A DNA stretch of 64,000 nt from Symbiodinium sp. CCMP2592. Lineage: Eukaryota; Sar; Dinophyceae; Suessiales; Symbiodiniaceae. Under the pieces are notes generated by a model that was given only the letters and a program-made list of their open reading frames with translations, did not search any database and had not been told where the DNA came from. The stretch spans positions 1,190,504 through 1,254,503 of the forward strand of contig CAJNDT010003446.1 in the NCBI GenBank assembly GCA_905221615.1, written 5' to 3'. This document shows positions 41,711 to 54,424 of this stretch, piece by piece; position 1 is the stretch's first letter, and every line of letters starts with the position of its first letter. The position numbers were made by a program, and so were the translations under genes.

Positions 41711-43200
41711 ATGCTGGAGCCCGCTTCTGCCGATGGACCCTCTTCTTCAGGACCTCCAGCTTTTTTCAGCTCTGCGTCGGACAAGCGTCGGACAGTTGCA
41801 TTTTGCATTCCCTGCGGGACACACGGAAGCCTCAAGGGCGAGAGCTACAAGTTCAAAGAGCCGCAGACCAAGGTAACGGATGGACATCGTTTTTGGCACA
41901 TGCGTTGGTTTGTGGACTTCCTCGGAGGACACGAGTCTCGAAATTTCCTCGCAGGCAGTGTGTCGACGTTCAGGAACAAGCTCTTCACGATTGCATGGCC
42001 CTGCTGGACAGACACGGAGGACGCTCTGAAAAAAGAGATCGAGTCGCACTTTCTCCAGAGTTCGTTCTCCCTCCTCAAGCAGCAGGAGCACGCTGCAAAC
42101 GCCGAGAAGAAGGGCACCAAACGAAAGGCATCCTCGCAGCAGATGCAGGACGACATGGAGGACGACAACGAGCAAGCGGACAATGAGGAGCACACGGGTG
42201 ACCAGATGGAAGAGGTAGCAGCTGGACGAAGCACACGTTGTACAGAGTTTGCCACGTCGAGCTTTGCAACGATTGTTCTTTTGCATCAATGGCACCAGGG
42301 TATGCGCAAAGATGCCAAATGGAAGAAGCCGGCAGAGGAGGTATCCAAGCTGGCCGGGGAGTTGCTTCAAGGCCTCGCTTCCTTGTTCCTGCAGACCCCG
42401 CAGGACTTCTCATTCACGTGGGACGGAAACACTCTGGTGCTGCCGTTCAAAGGAGGTTCGCTGGACGTGGACGAGGTTGTACTGCAAAACAGTTTACTTG
42501 CTAAAGTACTACACCGCGATCGTTCCCGATTCATGGACGTGCTGCAGGATGTGAATGTGGACTGCACCCGTCGGACAATTGGAGACACTCGCAAGTCATC
42601 TAGTTTGAGGACGAAGTACTACTTGTTGGCGGCTTTGGCACGTGCCATGGATTCGTCGGACGACACGCATTCCTGCTGGACATCTTTGAATGTGAAGCAA
42701 GTGATGCAGCTTAGGAGAGAGGTTTCGATTCGAGGGTTTGGAGGGTTTGAAGGGTTTGGAGGGTTCCGGGGTTTTAAGATGTAGGGTTGTGTCTTGAAAG
42801 CCCGAAAATTGATATTCCCCCTGTTGTTTCAGGAGCACCTCCGGATATCGTCGGTCGTCCACGAGTTTTCGACAAGAGGTTGCGAGTTCATCGAATGCCA
42901 CACGCAGGACACTTACCTCCACATTGCAAGGACATGCGTTCACCGTGCAGGACAGCAGCGAACAGCAGGACGAACAAAAGATCAAGAAGCACGCTTCTAT
43001 GGACGCACACAGGCTAGCACGCATGGAGCGATACGCCTATGTCACGCAGGGCAAGTCAGATTTCCTCTCGACGGACATTTTGTGCGTGGTGGCAGATGCA
43101 GTGCACGTGGGAAGTGACGATTGGCTGAACATCATGGTGTACAACCACACGACGGACAAAGTTTGGGTCTGCCCGCCGCAGGCGCTTTTTTTTTTTGTTA
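41711..43200 (+). CDS. Island gene D, 5' exons (copy 2)
   Basis: Equal to 23560-25049, including the unexplained frame change near 42923. Because two separately assembled contigs agree, that change is probably in the genome and not a base-call error. Confidence 0.6.
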
Positions 43201-43717
43201 AGCAACACATATTTCTGAGGCGTTTTAGGCAAGAGGCGAGGTACGTCAGAGCCTTGCTTAAGTTGACCTTTTTGGGTGCCGTTTTCGTAGCTTCTGGGTC
43301 CGACCAAAATCGTTTTTCCGAGGGGAGGTACACGTATCCCCGCTCAGGCTCGGTTTGGGGCGGAGTCTTTCTATTGTATTTTATATAAAGATAGGTACAC
43401 GTATCCCCGCTGACCCCTGGGTTTCGGGATTGGCCTGATAAAGGCTCCCGGCCGCCCTTCTACTGATGAGTAGGTACGCACAGCCTTGCTTAAGTTGACC
43501 GGGTCCCGGGTGGAGGCCGAGGAACGCATTTCGGCCACATTTTGGCTGCATTTCGGCCCCCAAAAAGGTACGCCAGATCCCCGCTTAAGTTGACCGGCCG
43601 GTCCCCCAAAAAAGGGCCCCTGGGTGATTATATGGTAACAACCTCTGTCGTTTGTTTTGCATGCTGTTGCTGACAAGCTCTTCCTCTAAGCTTTGCTTCA
43701 CATTTTTCTCTGTGTAG
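43201..43717. repeat. Intron of gene D with CTTAAGTTGACC modules (copy 2)
   Basis: Same modules as at 25050-25566, with no difference noticed. Confidence 0.65.
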
Positions 43718-45938
43718 TCAGACCACGCAGCAGGTCCAGAAATCGTCCGTCTTGTCGGCTGAGCAGTGGAAAGCTATGTGGAACAAGGCTTCCAAGAAGT
43801 TCCTCGGGATCGAGAAACCCGTTGGACCTGGTCATGCGGAGGACCGGCTGGCCACACTGTCTTGGATGCAGGACATAAACCACGGCTTGCGACCCATTGG
43901 CTGGACTTTTGGCTGCTGCCAGAGCACGCCGGCCGGCCCCGCGGAGGACGACACGAAGGCTAAACGTGCACCGATCATGATTTTGTGCACCGACCAAGAA
44001 GCAACACAGCTGGCGGCTGTCTCCTTCTTGAGGAACAAAAAGAGCCTCTGGATCGAACACGTCTCGGACCCCGCCCACAGGTCGCACAACGACGTGGCTT
44101 TGGCCTTGTCGGCCGCTGGACTCCTGAAGTTCTGCACATGGTGCATCTCGCTGTACAACATCAGGTATGGACCCTGGCAGAAGGGCTCGTGGGCGTTGAA
44201 GATCCAGCAAGCCGCAAATCGCATGAAGGACAACATGGACCCCTCGGACCCGATATTGCTCCTTTTCTTCCCGGACATTCTGCTGGACGCCGGCCTCTCC
44301 CCCCTGGACGACAACACGGAGGAGAAACGCAGGTCGTTTTTGCAGACATTACCCGACATGGACTGCATCCGCATCAAGGGCACGAAGGCCAGCAAGAGTC
44401 GGTTCAATTCCCTGACGACGGCCCACAGCGCGCTGGACAAAGAGTGGTCGGTCTTGGCTTTAGTTCTCACGGTGGTCTGCTTGGAGCACAACTGGGCAGT
44501 TTCCACTAAGGACCTCTTCTCGCAGGACAGCAACCAGGCCCGTGCCTCGGTTCCATATGGTGGAAGCAAGTCTTCTGCCATACAGGAGGCCAAGCAAGGC
44601 ATGGACCAGGAGCGGAAGGGCAGCGCGAACAGTCTACACTTAATGACGAAGTTCGTGATCTCGCAGGACAACAAGACGACAGCCAGGATGATGTTCCAGG
44701 TCTTGCAACCCGAAGAGCTTCGTTGTTCGCTCATGCTCAAGCAGCTGCGTTCCAAAGGCATGACGAAGGACTACTACTCTGGCTGGGCACACTGGTCTTG
44801 GATGAGCACTGCAAAGGACCACGTCAGGACTTTGTCGAATTTGGAAGGTTTATCTCGTGTCGGCCTCGACCTGACACTGGCACGCGCACAACCCCCGGAG
44901 GAGACAGAGCTTGTCTGGCAGGACTCGCTCGCAGGCCAAATGACGCAGTTGACACTACAGATCCTGCGGCTGCGGGCCGGGGCACAGCTGTACCATACTG
45001 GAGGTTTCGGTGCGACCGCAGGACTAGTCCATGCTGAAGAGCAGTTCCGTCGGGCAAGCTTGGATTTTTTCAAAGAGATGCAGTCTTGTATCCAGGACAC
45101 GCACAGTGGTGGTTCTCGTATGGCAAAAAAATTGCTCGAAGGTCATTTCTCCCAAGGGCCGATTAGTCGGTACATCCTCGCCGATCTTTGCACTACCCGG
45201 TTTCAGAGCCTTACGGAGGACGTTGCACACGTATTGACCAGCATTTGGTCGGGCCTCTTGAACACGAAGATCATCGAAGACTGTAATAAAGTCCAGCGCG
45301 AGGCCGAGCAACGACATTCGTCTTCGAAGGACTTGGGTCGTTTGGACGGATGGAAGGCTGTGACCCAACAGGCCGTGGTCAAGATGTACGAGAGGGTGGA
45401 GGCACTGTCAACGGAGCTCTACCACACGCCGGCAGCGTTTGACGTGGCCAAACTTTTCTGCAAAGACACCGAGAAGAAGAAGATTCAAGCAGTTCGTCGT
45501 CGTTCCGATTCGTCGGTCAGCACGCAGGTCAGTGCCTCGGAGGTGCAGGAAGCACAGCTTCTTGCAGACGTGACGAAGACGAGGGACTGGGTCTCCCACA
45601 ACCACGCCGAGGAACAGGAGGTTTTGGCTGCCTTCAGTTTACTGATGAAGGCGTGGAGGGCCAAGCGATGGTCGCTTTGTGAAGAAGGTTGGTGCTCTGG
45701 ACTTTTGCCCGAAGGACATGTTGTACTGGCAGGTGCAGACCCGTTGTTCATCGTTCGGACATACCGTTTGGCTGCACTCGCATGGCCCGGCAAGATCGTT
45801 AAGGACAAGGACCATGAGTTTTCGAATTCAACATGGGCGTTCGGTCTCTCTTTTGGATGCACAGCACATCTTTGGACTTGGAAGTGTTGCGGCTGCGAGT
45901 TGTTTCACCTCTGCGTGCCTCGGCTGCAGTACAGTTGA
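43718..45938 (+). CDS. Island gene D, main exon (copy 2)
   Basis: The predicted protein is the same as in copy 1 over the 728 residues compared, with the candidate acidic residues in CTDQEA, VSDPAHRSHND and TKIIEDCNK all present. Confidence 0.65.
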
Positions 45939-46268
45939 ACATTGTCAGCCCGACACGGACATTCTCTACATATATATTCGTCCTATAATGAGTGACGATG
46001 ATTGATTGACACGGAAGGCTTCTCCGGTTCAGATTGTAAGTTTCGGCCCGGGGGGGGGGTAGCACTGAAGCTATTTTTTATGGGTTTCTGAACAACTCAG
46101 GCGATTCGACAGTCAAGGATTCGAAGTTTCACAGAGTTAGGTTGAGTAGCCCAGGATGGCACGTGCGTCGAGGTTTTGGGTATTGACGAAAGGAGGGTGT
46201 GGTTGTGTGTACTGCTACCACTTTTTTGGCCATACTACTAGTGCTAGTACTAGTGCTAGCAGTAGTAT

Positions 46269-46303
<35 letters not shown>

Positions 46304-46626
46304 CTAGTAGTACTAGTACTAGTAGTAGTAATACTACTACTACTAGGACTGTTGCTGAGATTCCTTCTACTACTGTAAACTACTGCGATTGCTTGTAGTA
46401 GTAGTACTACTACTACAAGTACTACTAGTAGTAGTAGTAGTAGTACTACTACTACTACTACTACTACTACTAGTACCAGTACTACTACTCCTACTACTAG
46501 TATTACTACAACTTCTTCTACTACTACTACAACTACTACTGCTACTACTGCAACTACTAGTAGTAGTAGTACTACTACTAGTAGTAGTACTACTACTACT
46601 ACTACTACTAGTACTACTAGTACTAT

Positions 46627-46660
<34 letters not shown>

Positions 46661-46676
46661 GCTACTACTACTACTA

Positions 46677-46731
<55 letters not shown>

Positions 46732-46869
46732 CCTTTTCGAGTCTTTTTACCAGTCTTCCTAGTGATATCACCGCTTTTTACTGACCAGGCGCAAAACTTA
46801 ACGATTGCGATCATTTTTTACTAAGAGTGTTGCTGCCGCTACTGCTACTGCTGAGGTCGTTCCACGCAG
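45939..46869. repeat. Intron of gene D with GTA and TAC arrays (copy 2)
   Basis: Counterpart of 27788-28742. The GTA arm (46265-46300) is much shorter, and an extra mixed segment occurs near 46410-46445. Confidence 0.8.
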
Positions 46870-47673
46870 GGCAGCCACCTCAACAACGGCATCGTGTTTT
46901 TGGTGGACAAGAAGATGGGCACGTTGGACTTTCACGCCGAGCAGGGCTTCGCTGCCTGTTCTGAGGCTTTGTTGCGCAGGTTGTGCCAGCACATGGGTTG
47001 GACCGCCACCCAACCCAAATCAGGTGTGGACGCAGGACATCAGCTGGCTGTTGCCGCCATGCTCAACATGGACAACTCGTTGGTCGAAGAGGACGTGGTT
47101 CAACGAATCCTGGCAAGGCATCAGACTGACAAGTGGATGCCGGAGGTCGACGACAAGGACTTGGAAGCCGTCGTTCGGGACACGCTGCTCATTGGCGAGC
47201 AGGACAAGGCCCTCAAGGAGCTCAGTGCCCGTCGGTCCACGGTTTCGGCCAAAAGTCTACGACCCAAGGTATGCACGATGTACAAGAACGCCGTCTCGGA
47301 CCTGGACAAGGACTTTTGGAAGGCCGGACAGGACACACGCCGACGCAAGACTCAGAAGGCCGAGAAGGACAGCAAAAAGCTAAAGCAGCAGTACGACCGG
47401 GTGTACGCAAAGCTGAATGCCACGACGGACGAGCTTGTGAAGAGCATGGTTCCTGATACTGTACAGGTTTGGACGGACCCAAAGAATGGTCGTTGGAAGG
47501 TGTCGTACAAGACAGCTGTAGTCAGCATTACACGTAGTATTTCATGGACACAAGTAGGTGAAGCTGCCGCCGGTCGAGCCTGTGTAACACAAGGTTGGTC
47601 ATGGGTGGAGCACCACGAAGGACGTGACCCACCCGAAAACTTGCAGGAGCGATTGACAAGGTTCGACTCCTGA
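46870..47673 (+). CDS. Island gene D, 3' exon, intact (copy 2)
   Basis: Open from the acceptor at GCAG|GGCAGC to TGA. The region broken in copy 1 reads SAKSLRPKVCTMYKNAVSDL here, followed by DKDFWKAGQDTRRRK. The lysine-rich helix and the aromatic C-terminus (WSWVEHHEGRD) are complete. Confidence 0.6.
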   Translation, partial: GSHLNNGIVFLVDKKMGTLDFHAEQGFAACSEALLRRLCQHMGWTATQPKSGVDAGHQLAVAAMLNMDNSLVEEDVVQRILARHQTDKWMPEVDDKDLEAVVRDTLLIGEQDKALKELSARRSTVSAKSLRPKVCTMYKNAVSDLDKDFWKAGQDTRRRKTQKAEKDSKKLKQQYDRVYAKLNATTDELVKSMVPDTVQVWTDPKNGRWKVSYKTAVVSITRSISWTQVGEAAAGRACVTQGWSWVEHHEGRDPPENLQERLTRFDS

Positions 47674-48177
47674 GTTCACTCGGACTTGACATGCCCGTGA
47701 TTGGACTTTTTCTCCTCGTAGCACATCGTCGTTCAGCATCGATGCACACATTCGTCGGGCCCAAAAGAGGATTATTCCGCTTTGCACGCGTGTTTGATCC
47801 GTGCAATTGATGCTTCTAGTCAGACTTCTGTAATGCACTGCTACGTGTGTGAGACAGTGGCGGTGATGTGGGTTCAAGTTCAGGAGCATGTCGTCCATGC
47901 ATTGAGCACGTATTTTAAGTAGGCCAGACATGTACTGATATGGCGAGCCAACGCGCCCTCACTCACCTTCTGTGTAACTTTCCCCACGGACACACAAGAT
48001 AATGAGTAGTCATGTAGCGCAACTGGAAATTGTACCAGAAATGTTTGTACTTGAAACCTAGGTTGTTATTCTCGGTGGGAGTCCATGAGAATTCAGTTTT
48101 GTTGAAATAAATGGAACGGAAAGAGTCTCTGTACATGTCTCGACTCGTGGTTCCATCCTCGAAGTATTACTCGTGCC

Positions 48178-50142
48178 ATGGTGGCCCGGCCGAAGTTACA
48201 GGAGGTGGGACTGTCACGACGACCCTCGGCATACGCGCTGTTCATGCAGGACATGTGCAAGGACTCTGTGGACCCCAAATCTCGTCGTCGACTGTCCCGG
48301 AAAACATCACTTCGCGGTTCAAAACATTATCTGCGCAAGTGGCTTCTTGGCTGCAAAATCAATATAGATACTGACACATGTGCCCCTTGCCTAGAACCCC
48401 AAGTCATCTGAAGCCACGGGAAGTAAAATCTTGGCAATTCTGGTCAGGAACCCGAATATGCCATCTTAGCTACGTACCAAAGTTATTTACTTCAGACATA
48501 ATTAATAAGATGTAGCTAAAAGTCCTAATACAAGTCATGTTACTTTTTACTCGGGGATTACCTTTTCACCCAATCGTCCAGTAAAATTCCTCTGTTCCCC
48601 GAGGCACAACCGAAAGGACCTCCGTGACGAGTACACACGCAAGGCCAGGCAGGGCTACCAGGAGAATCGGGTCCAACGCGAAGAATTTCGACAGGCCAAA
48701 CACACGGAAGTTCCCCCCGCTTCGTTCATGGACAGAGAACTGCCGGACGTCGCAGAGTCGCAGGACTTCGACGGTCGTGGCATTTTTCGCTACACGGCCG
48801 AGGACCCACTGGTGCAGGAGAAACATATGGGTCGCGGCACGTACGGGGAGATTTTCGCTTGCACGTACCAGGGCCTGAAGTTAGCCTTGAAAGTGGCCGT
48901 TCGCACGCCGGACAGGGAGACTGCACTGTTGGACGTGCACCAAGACGGTCTCGAAAAGACGTGGGACTTGACCCGTGAGTTCACTCTTTTGAGCCAGATA
49001 GGACCTCATCCGAATGTTCTGCGACTCTATGCCTTGCTGACATCCTCGACTGGGCACACGGGAATTCTAATGGAGCGGGCTTCCTGCGACCTCTTGAAGG
49101 CCACACGGGACTTGAAGACGGACGACCTTCAGGACGGAGTTCCCTGGAGCACACGACGAGCCCAAGTAACGACGTACTTTCGGCAGACACTCGCAGCTCT
49201 TACATTTGTGCACAGCAAAAACATCGTACATTTGGACGTGAAAACGAACAACTTCCTCGTGTTTCTCCTCGGCGAGCGGGTGGTGCTGTCCGACTTTGGT
49301 TTTTGCCGAGCTTTGCCACTCAATGGAAAAGCAAAAGTCAGAGCTGACGAAGTCTACACGACGTACTACCGGCCGATCGAGTGCCTTTACTCCGGGGACG
49401 GCAAGGCCTGGACCATGAATCCTAGTCGAAGAAAGTTGAAAGTAGTAAGCCCGGTGCGTATGTTCATTCTAGTAACACTTTATGATTTTGCGGATCTGAA
49501 CTGCAGGACCAGATCAACCTCAGGCATTCCCGGATCCAACTGATGTCATTACTACTAGCAAACTCGCAATGGCCATTGTAATTGAAAACTTGACACAAAG
49601 ATCTGATTCTTGATTCATAGAAGAGTCATGTCAGCACATGCAGTCGTAGACTCAGCTTCTTAGTCAAAGACATAGCCTGAAAAACTTCATATCTTGCTAG
49701 TAACAGCCATGTCTTTAAGAATTGACTTGTTTTTTGGCAGGAAGTATGACTATGTGTTTCATTTTGTTGTCGTTTCCCTTAACTGCTCAGCAGCTTCACT
49801 TTGATGAAAGAGGTGGAGATCGGCCCGAAGGCGGACATGTGGGCACTCGGTGTGGTGACGTGGGATTGCTACGCGAAGACGACACGCTCGCTGTTCACTC
49901 CCGACCCGAAGGGCTTCGTCAAGCACACGCCGACCATCTCACAAGCGCTCGTTCGTTTCCAGACTGCATGGCGCGAGAGAGCACGCGACCTGCACTTGCT
50001 GGACGACGACATCGCTGCACACGTTTTCGGTTCATGCTTCACATTGGAGCAGGACAGGCGCAGCTCACTCGATTTGTTGAAGGATTTGCAGGGCCGTTTC
50101 ACGAGGACAATTCAGTCGCTGGACGAAGAAGAGGAGCCGTAG
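48178..50142 (+). CDS. HMG-box-like segment fused to a protein kinase
   Basis: The first exon (ATG 48178) reads MVARPKLQEVGLSRRPSAYA then LFMQDMCKD, matching the start of an HMG box (R-P-x-x-A-Y-x-L-F-M). The second exon (from 48604) completes it (HNRKDLRDEYTRKARQGYQE) and runs in frame into a kinase: glycine loop GRGTYGEIF, lysine in ALKVAV, catalytic loop HLDVKTNNFLV, DFG in LSDFGFC and YYRPIECL of the activation segment. After an intron (about 49447-49793) it continues with MKEVEIGPKADMWALGVVTW and ends QSLDEEEEP, TAG. The usual HRD arginine is leucine, but Asp, Lys and Asn are kept, so activity is plausible. HMG boxes bind DNA, so the product may be a chromatin-associated kinase. The fusion rests on frame continuity across one splice site. 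Confidence 0.75.
49447..49793. other. Kinase intron
   Basis: It starts GTAAGC and ends CTCAGCAG. No gene and no repeat were noticed in it. Confidence 0.6.
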
Positions 50143-50413
50143 CAAGTCCCCGGTGTACGTAATGCTATAACTTTCCAACGTGTCTTTCGCAAAGTATGAT
50201 TTTATGTCAGACAAGAGATGACGAATGTTGTCGCCGGTGGACTCGCCCGTGCAAGTTTTGCATGACACACGTTGTTCGATGACCCGATGTTTCGAATCAT
50301 TGAATCAGTTCATTGAATCTCGTAAGAGAATTAACTTAAGAAGATTGCAGAAAACCAGAATAATGTATTAGACTTTGTGGTTGGGTTCTTTTTGTTCAGT
50401 TCCCCGCTGTCAC
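50143..50413. other. Spacer after the kinase gene
   Basis: Nothing recognised. Confidence 0.5.
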
Positions 50414-50698
50414 ACGATTGACGACCGACTTGTGCATGTCAAGGACGGCCCTTCGGCAAGGATAAAAAGGGCCGCTCATTCTGCCATTTGGAATCTGTAG
50501 GTTCTACAGAACATGTACATGCAGAGGCGTGTCTGAAGTCCTAAGGATAATACACCGCTGTTCCCCCACACTCCTTGGCTAGATGCTTTCCATTTCCATG
50601 TTGCAGGCCCTGGGGCAGAGGCCACACCCTTCTCACTCTGGCAGCGACACACGGAGCACTTCAAGGACGGTTTCGGCCGCACAGTTCAGTGCAGTCTT
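50414..50698 (+). CDS. Possible 5' exons of the methyltransferase gene
   Basis: Two exon-like stretches occur. One at 50414-50496 reads TIDDRLVHVKDGPSARIKRA and is followed by a strong GTAGGT donor. The second at 50607-50698 follows acceptor TTGCAG and reads PGAEATPFSLWQRHTEHFKD then GFGRTVQ, with a GT donor. Both share the base composition of the island exons. Whether they join the methyltransferase, the kinase or another transcript is not known. Confidence 0.3.
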
Positions 50699-51162
50699 GG
50701 ATGGAATGTTCAGATGTCCTATGTTTTGAAATGCTGCTTACACTATGATGTTAGTTCGTTCTTGTTGAATGTGGTTTTAGTTTTCGGTTGGACTAGTCGC
50801 AGAGAGGCTCCCAATGGATTTCTTTTACTGTCGATTTGGAAAGCTTTGTTTTTCAATGTTTCTTGCTGCTGCTGGAAGAATGGGGTCAACCTTTCCGACC
50901 TGGTTTCATGATGGTCTCCAGAGAGCCAAGTCAGTCTTCTGGCTCCAGAACATCATCTGAACAGTGCAATGCAGGGGCAGCTATACTGATAAAAGCACGT
51001 CGTTCAGCAGGATTCATAAAGAGCATTATATAATTGGACGAGAGGCCGGGGCTTGTGTTCGGAACGCCTATACCTATCGGCAAACTCATCGTCTCCCGGT
51101 TCCTTAGTCCTGCTTCCTGAGAGAACATCTGGCACTCGCTGTACAGTACACGTAGCTTACCC
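50699..51162. other. Spacer before the methyltransferase
   Basis: No supported feature. Short frames only. Confidence 0.4.
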
Positions 51163-53447
51163 ATGGCTTTGCGGCGAGCGTTGCAGTTCCAGCCGGAGGC
51201 CTTACCCACGCCGGACAGACCCCATCGCCGTACTGCAGAAGTGGTGAAGCAAGTCGAGGTTCATATTCCGAAGTACAGCCTGCAACACTTTACACGTACC
51301 CTGCCGGCGCATGCAACACGCACGAAGGACTTGTTCAGGCTCTGGGTCAGGAGGCTCGACCCCGAGGACGTGGCATACTGTCAGGACTTGGTGCGTGAAA
51401 GCACGCTCCTCGATGGACAATACGGGTCGATCTGCAGTGGGATGGACATCGCTGCGACGGTCATGAAGCATGTCTGGGACTGGGCACGTTTCCACTGGGA
51501 GCTGGACTCGCCGGCATTCACTCACAAGTTCGCCTGCGAGAAGGAGCCCGCCAAACGCCAGTTCCTTTTGACGACGGACAGGAAGATCGAGCGCATGTTC
51601 TGTAACGCGACGGACCTGGAATATGACAAGGAAATCTGGGACTCGAAAACGAACACGTTCGTGCGCATGCCACGCTGCTGTACGGTCATGACGGCGGGCT
51701 TCCCATGTCAGGATTGTTCTGTCCTGAACCCGTCGTCGTCCACGTCGGCCAACAGATCCTGCGTTGCCGACGGCACTCTTCGCACTGGCTCCGTGCTGCA
51801 GGGCATCGTTCACTACCTGCAGTCGACGGGCCTCGTCGGACCGAATTTCTGTTTGTTTGAGAACGTCGCCGGACTGAAGACGAAGACCCGTAACGCCGAC
51901 GGCAGCACTGGACCCTCCAACCTGGACCATGTCGGACACTTGATCAGCACAAAGACAGATCGTTTGCTGCATGTCTGGGAGTTGGACCCACGAATGTTCG
52001 GTGTTCCACAAAGTCGAAAGCGGCTGTGGATGACAGCCATTCCACGCCGGATCTTCGAGGGACTCCTTCCAGAACACGAAGTACAAAAGATGCTGAACAG
52101 CATCATGGACACACTCCTGGGTCTGAAGGAGATCTCGGTGTCGGAGTACTTGGTCAACTCGAGGCCCATGCTTAGATGGCAATGGTTCCTCGTACACCTC
52201 GCAGGGAGCATGGTTCCAGGGATATTGTAGTAGTTCTGATTTTTTTACTCAGTAAGTTCGGAGAATTGAAGACAGAGTATCAGAGTATCGTCTTCATCTT
52301 TCTGGTTTCTGGCAGGAGTAGTAGCTTCCCACATCCTTGCCATCATCGAATCAGGTGTAGTTCTGTGAGATTGAGCTTATTTGCTGCTGCATTACTCCCC
52401 TACCACCGACATACAGTACAGTTGTTTTTCTCGTTTTGAAGTTGATTCAGGACATGTGTTTTAGTTAAGGTCCTTGGGTGCGTCTGACGGGAGGATCAGG
52501 TTTCTTCAAGATACTTCTTTCATGCCACGGCTTGTTGTACTGCCTTGATTGAAAAATAGGGACGTAGTGCTAAATGTAGGTTCGCAGGTGTGTTTCTAGG
52601 TGTACTCATGCAATAAGTACTTTCTACTTGTATTCTGTTCTGATGCAGGTGCCTGCATATGGCGAAGTTCACCACGGAGTACAACAAGAAGTTGCAGCAG
52701 CTCCAAACACGACGGGCTCGTCGTCGCCGGGCAGAACGACAAGACTCACAGGTAGAGGAGTCGCAGGACACTCAGTCACAGCCGCAGGACAGACTGGTGG
52801 GAGAATTCCGGCGACAATCCTTCGCATCAAGCCGGGCAACAAGTTTCAGCCACCTCAGCACATGCTCGTCGGGCACCCGGACCCTGAAACGTGAGAAGAT
52901 CGTCACCAAGGACTGGTTAAAGAAATTCCGCCGGGCAGCTCGGACACGGCCGTACCTCAAGTGCATGACGGCCCGAAAACGCAGGACTTTGTTCAAGCTT
53001 GGCGTGAGGAACTTCCCAAGCGAGACTCTTCAGGTCGTCGACATCTCGCAGGACAAGTTTGCCCACTTAACGAACCACTCGCCGTGCGTGACACCAAAGG
53101 GCGAGCGGTACTTGACATCGGAGTGCCGGTGCATGCTCCCATTGGAGTCGTTGCGCTTGCAAGGGGCATGGTTCACGGAGGACGACACACGACTGGAAAA
53201 CTTCCCGCAGAGCCTGCTGGCAGATCTTGCTGGCAATGCTTTTGAAGCGAGCTGCTTCGCCGCGACGTTTTGGGCCACGCTGGTCTGCTATGGACGACTC
53301 CGTGCCCTTAATGAGAGCAGCAGGGCAGGTCGTGGTCCCCGTCGTGCACTTGAAGTGCCGGCACTGAGAAGGTACAACACACCGGAGTTCGACTCGCAGG
53401 TTCTTTTGGACTTCGATGATTCGGAGGACGAGGAGACACACGCATAG
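51163..53447 (+). CDS. C5-cytosine DNA methyltransferase (two main exons)
   Basis: Transfers methyl from S-adenosylmethionine to cytosine in DNA. The exon from ATG 51163 to about 52200 carries motif I (GSICSGMDIAA, residues 88-98), motif IV with the catalytic cysteine (GFPCQDCSVLNP, Cys182), motif VI (FENVAGL, 232-238) and motif VIII (PQSRKRLW, 282-289). The exon from about 52649 to TAG 53447 supplies motif IX (LPLESLRLQGAW) and motif X (LAGNAFEAS), so the enzyme is complete across an intron of about 450 bp. A basic, glutamine-rich stretch of about 100-150 residues (RRARRRRAERQ; SQDTQSQPQDRL) separates motifs VIII and IX and may be part of the target-recognition region. No bromo-, CXXC, SNF2 or RFTS domain is visible. 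It resembles stand-alone methyltransferases, and such genes have been reported inside dinoflagellate mobile elements. The exon 1 end is not fixed. Confidence 0.88.
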
Positions 53448-54416
53448 CACGGACGCTCGACTTTCCCGCAGTGCCCAGGTTGAAAATGTGCGTCGGCTAC
53501 CTAATGTATTAGTATACATACGTAATGTAGTCAAAATTATTGAAATCAAAGTCTAGTCTATGTGGAATCAATGATTCAAGCCAGCATATACGGAATAATA
53601 CTTTTTGTAGATGTTAGCCAGCAATCGCCCTTTCAAGAAATTATAACTTGGAGCTGCAGCTCATTTCAGAAGCTTCTCAATTTCATTCGTCATTGATAGC
53701 ACTCTGAGTCTCAGGTTTCACATCCTAGGCATTAGCAATGCATGAGTTTTTTTGTTTGTTTTTGCTGCCGCTGGAATAGGTAAGCCCCGAGTAGGCAGTA
53801 GTGCAGTGTGTGTAGTTTTGAACCCCATGCCCGTCCAGTCATCGTCAGGGAGCCTGAACGTGTAATTTCCAAACCCTACACTAGACTAACCCCTTAACCT
53901 GTTCCTTAAACCCCTATGGTTTAAACTCCAAACATGTTCCGAACAAATACGATTCGATAGAGCTGCGACTGTCATGGATTGCAGGACACCCAGAGATCCA
54001 GACTGCCAGAGCTGCGCTGCTTCCAGTCGGATTGGTCGTTGCGACCACACGCAGGGCGTTTCTTTCTAGTCCAAGTCATATCTGTAATGCTAACTTCGAC
54101 AGTTCAATAAGCACACCTCGCCGGACCTGGGAATGCAGGGTTTGAAATGACAATTGTGATTTGGAATGCTTGCTTTTCTCATGACAATAGTGAGAAGGGT
54201 TGATTACTGACACATATTTTGTTGCCCAATGCCCCGTGATTTGTTTGGCAACTCAAGCAAGTGTGTGCGTGTGTGTGTGTGTGTGTGTCTGTCTGTCTGT
54301 CTGTCTGTCTGTGTGTGTGTGCAATCCTTGCTGCCATCCAATGTGTTTGAAGAACGTAAGGCGTGCACTTCATCTGTATGTGCTTTTCGTTTCGTTTACC
54401 TATGGCATCCTGGTTA
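53448..54416. other. Right margin of the island
   Basis: No supported gene. CCCTAAA-like words return at about 53872-53935, marking the change back to flank-type sequence. A GT/CTGT tract lies at 54262-54322. Confidence 0.5.
54262..54322. repeat. (GT)n(CTGT)n microsatellite
   Basis: GTGTGTGCGTGTGTGT followed by repeated CTGT and then GT again. Confidence 0.9.
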
Positions 54417-54424
54417 TCATTGAA

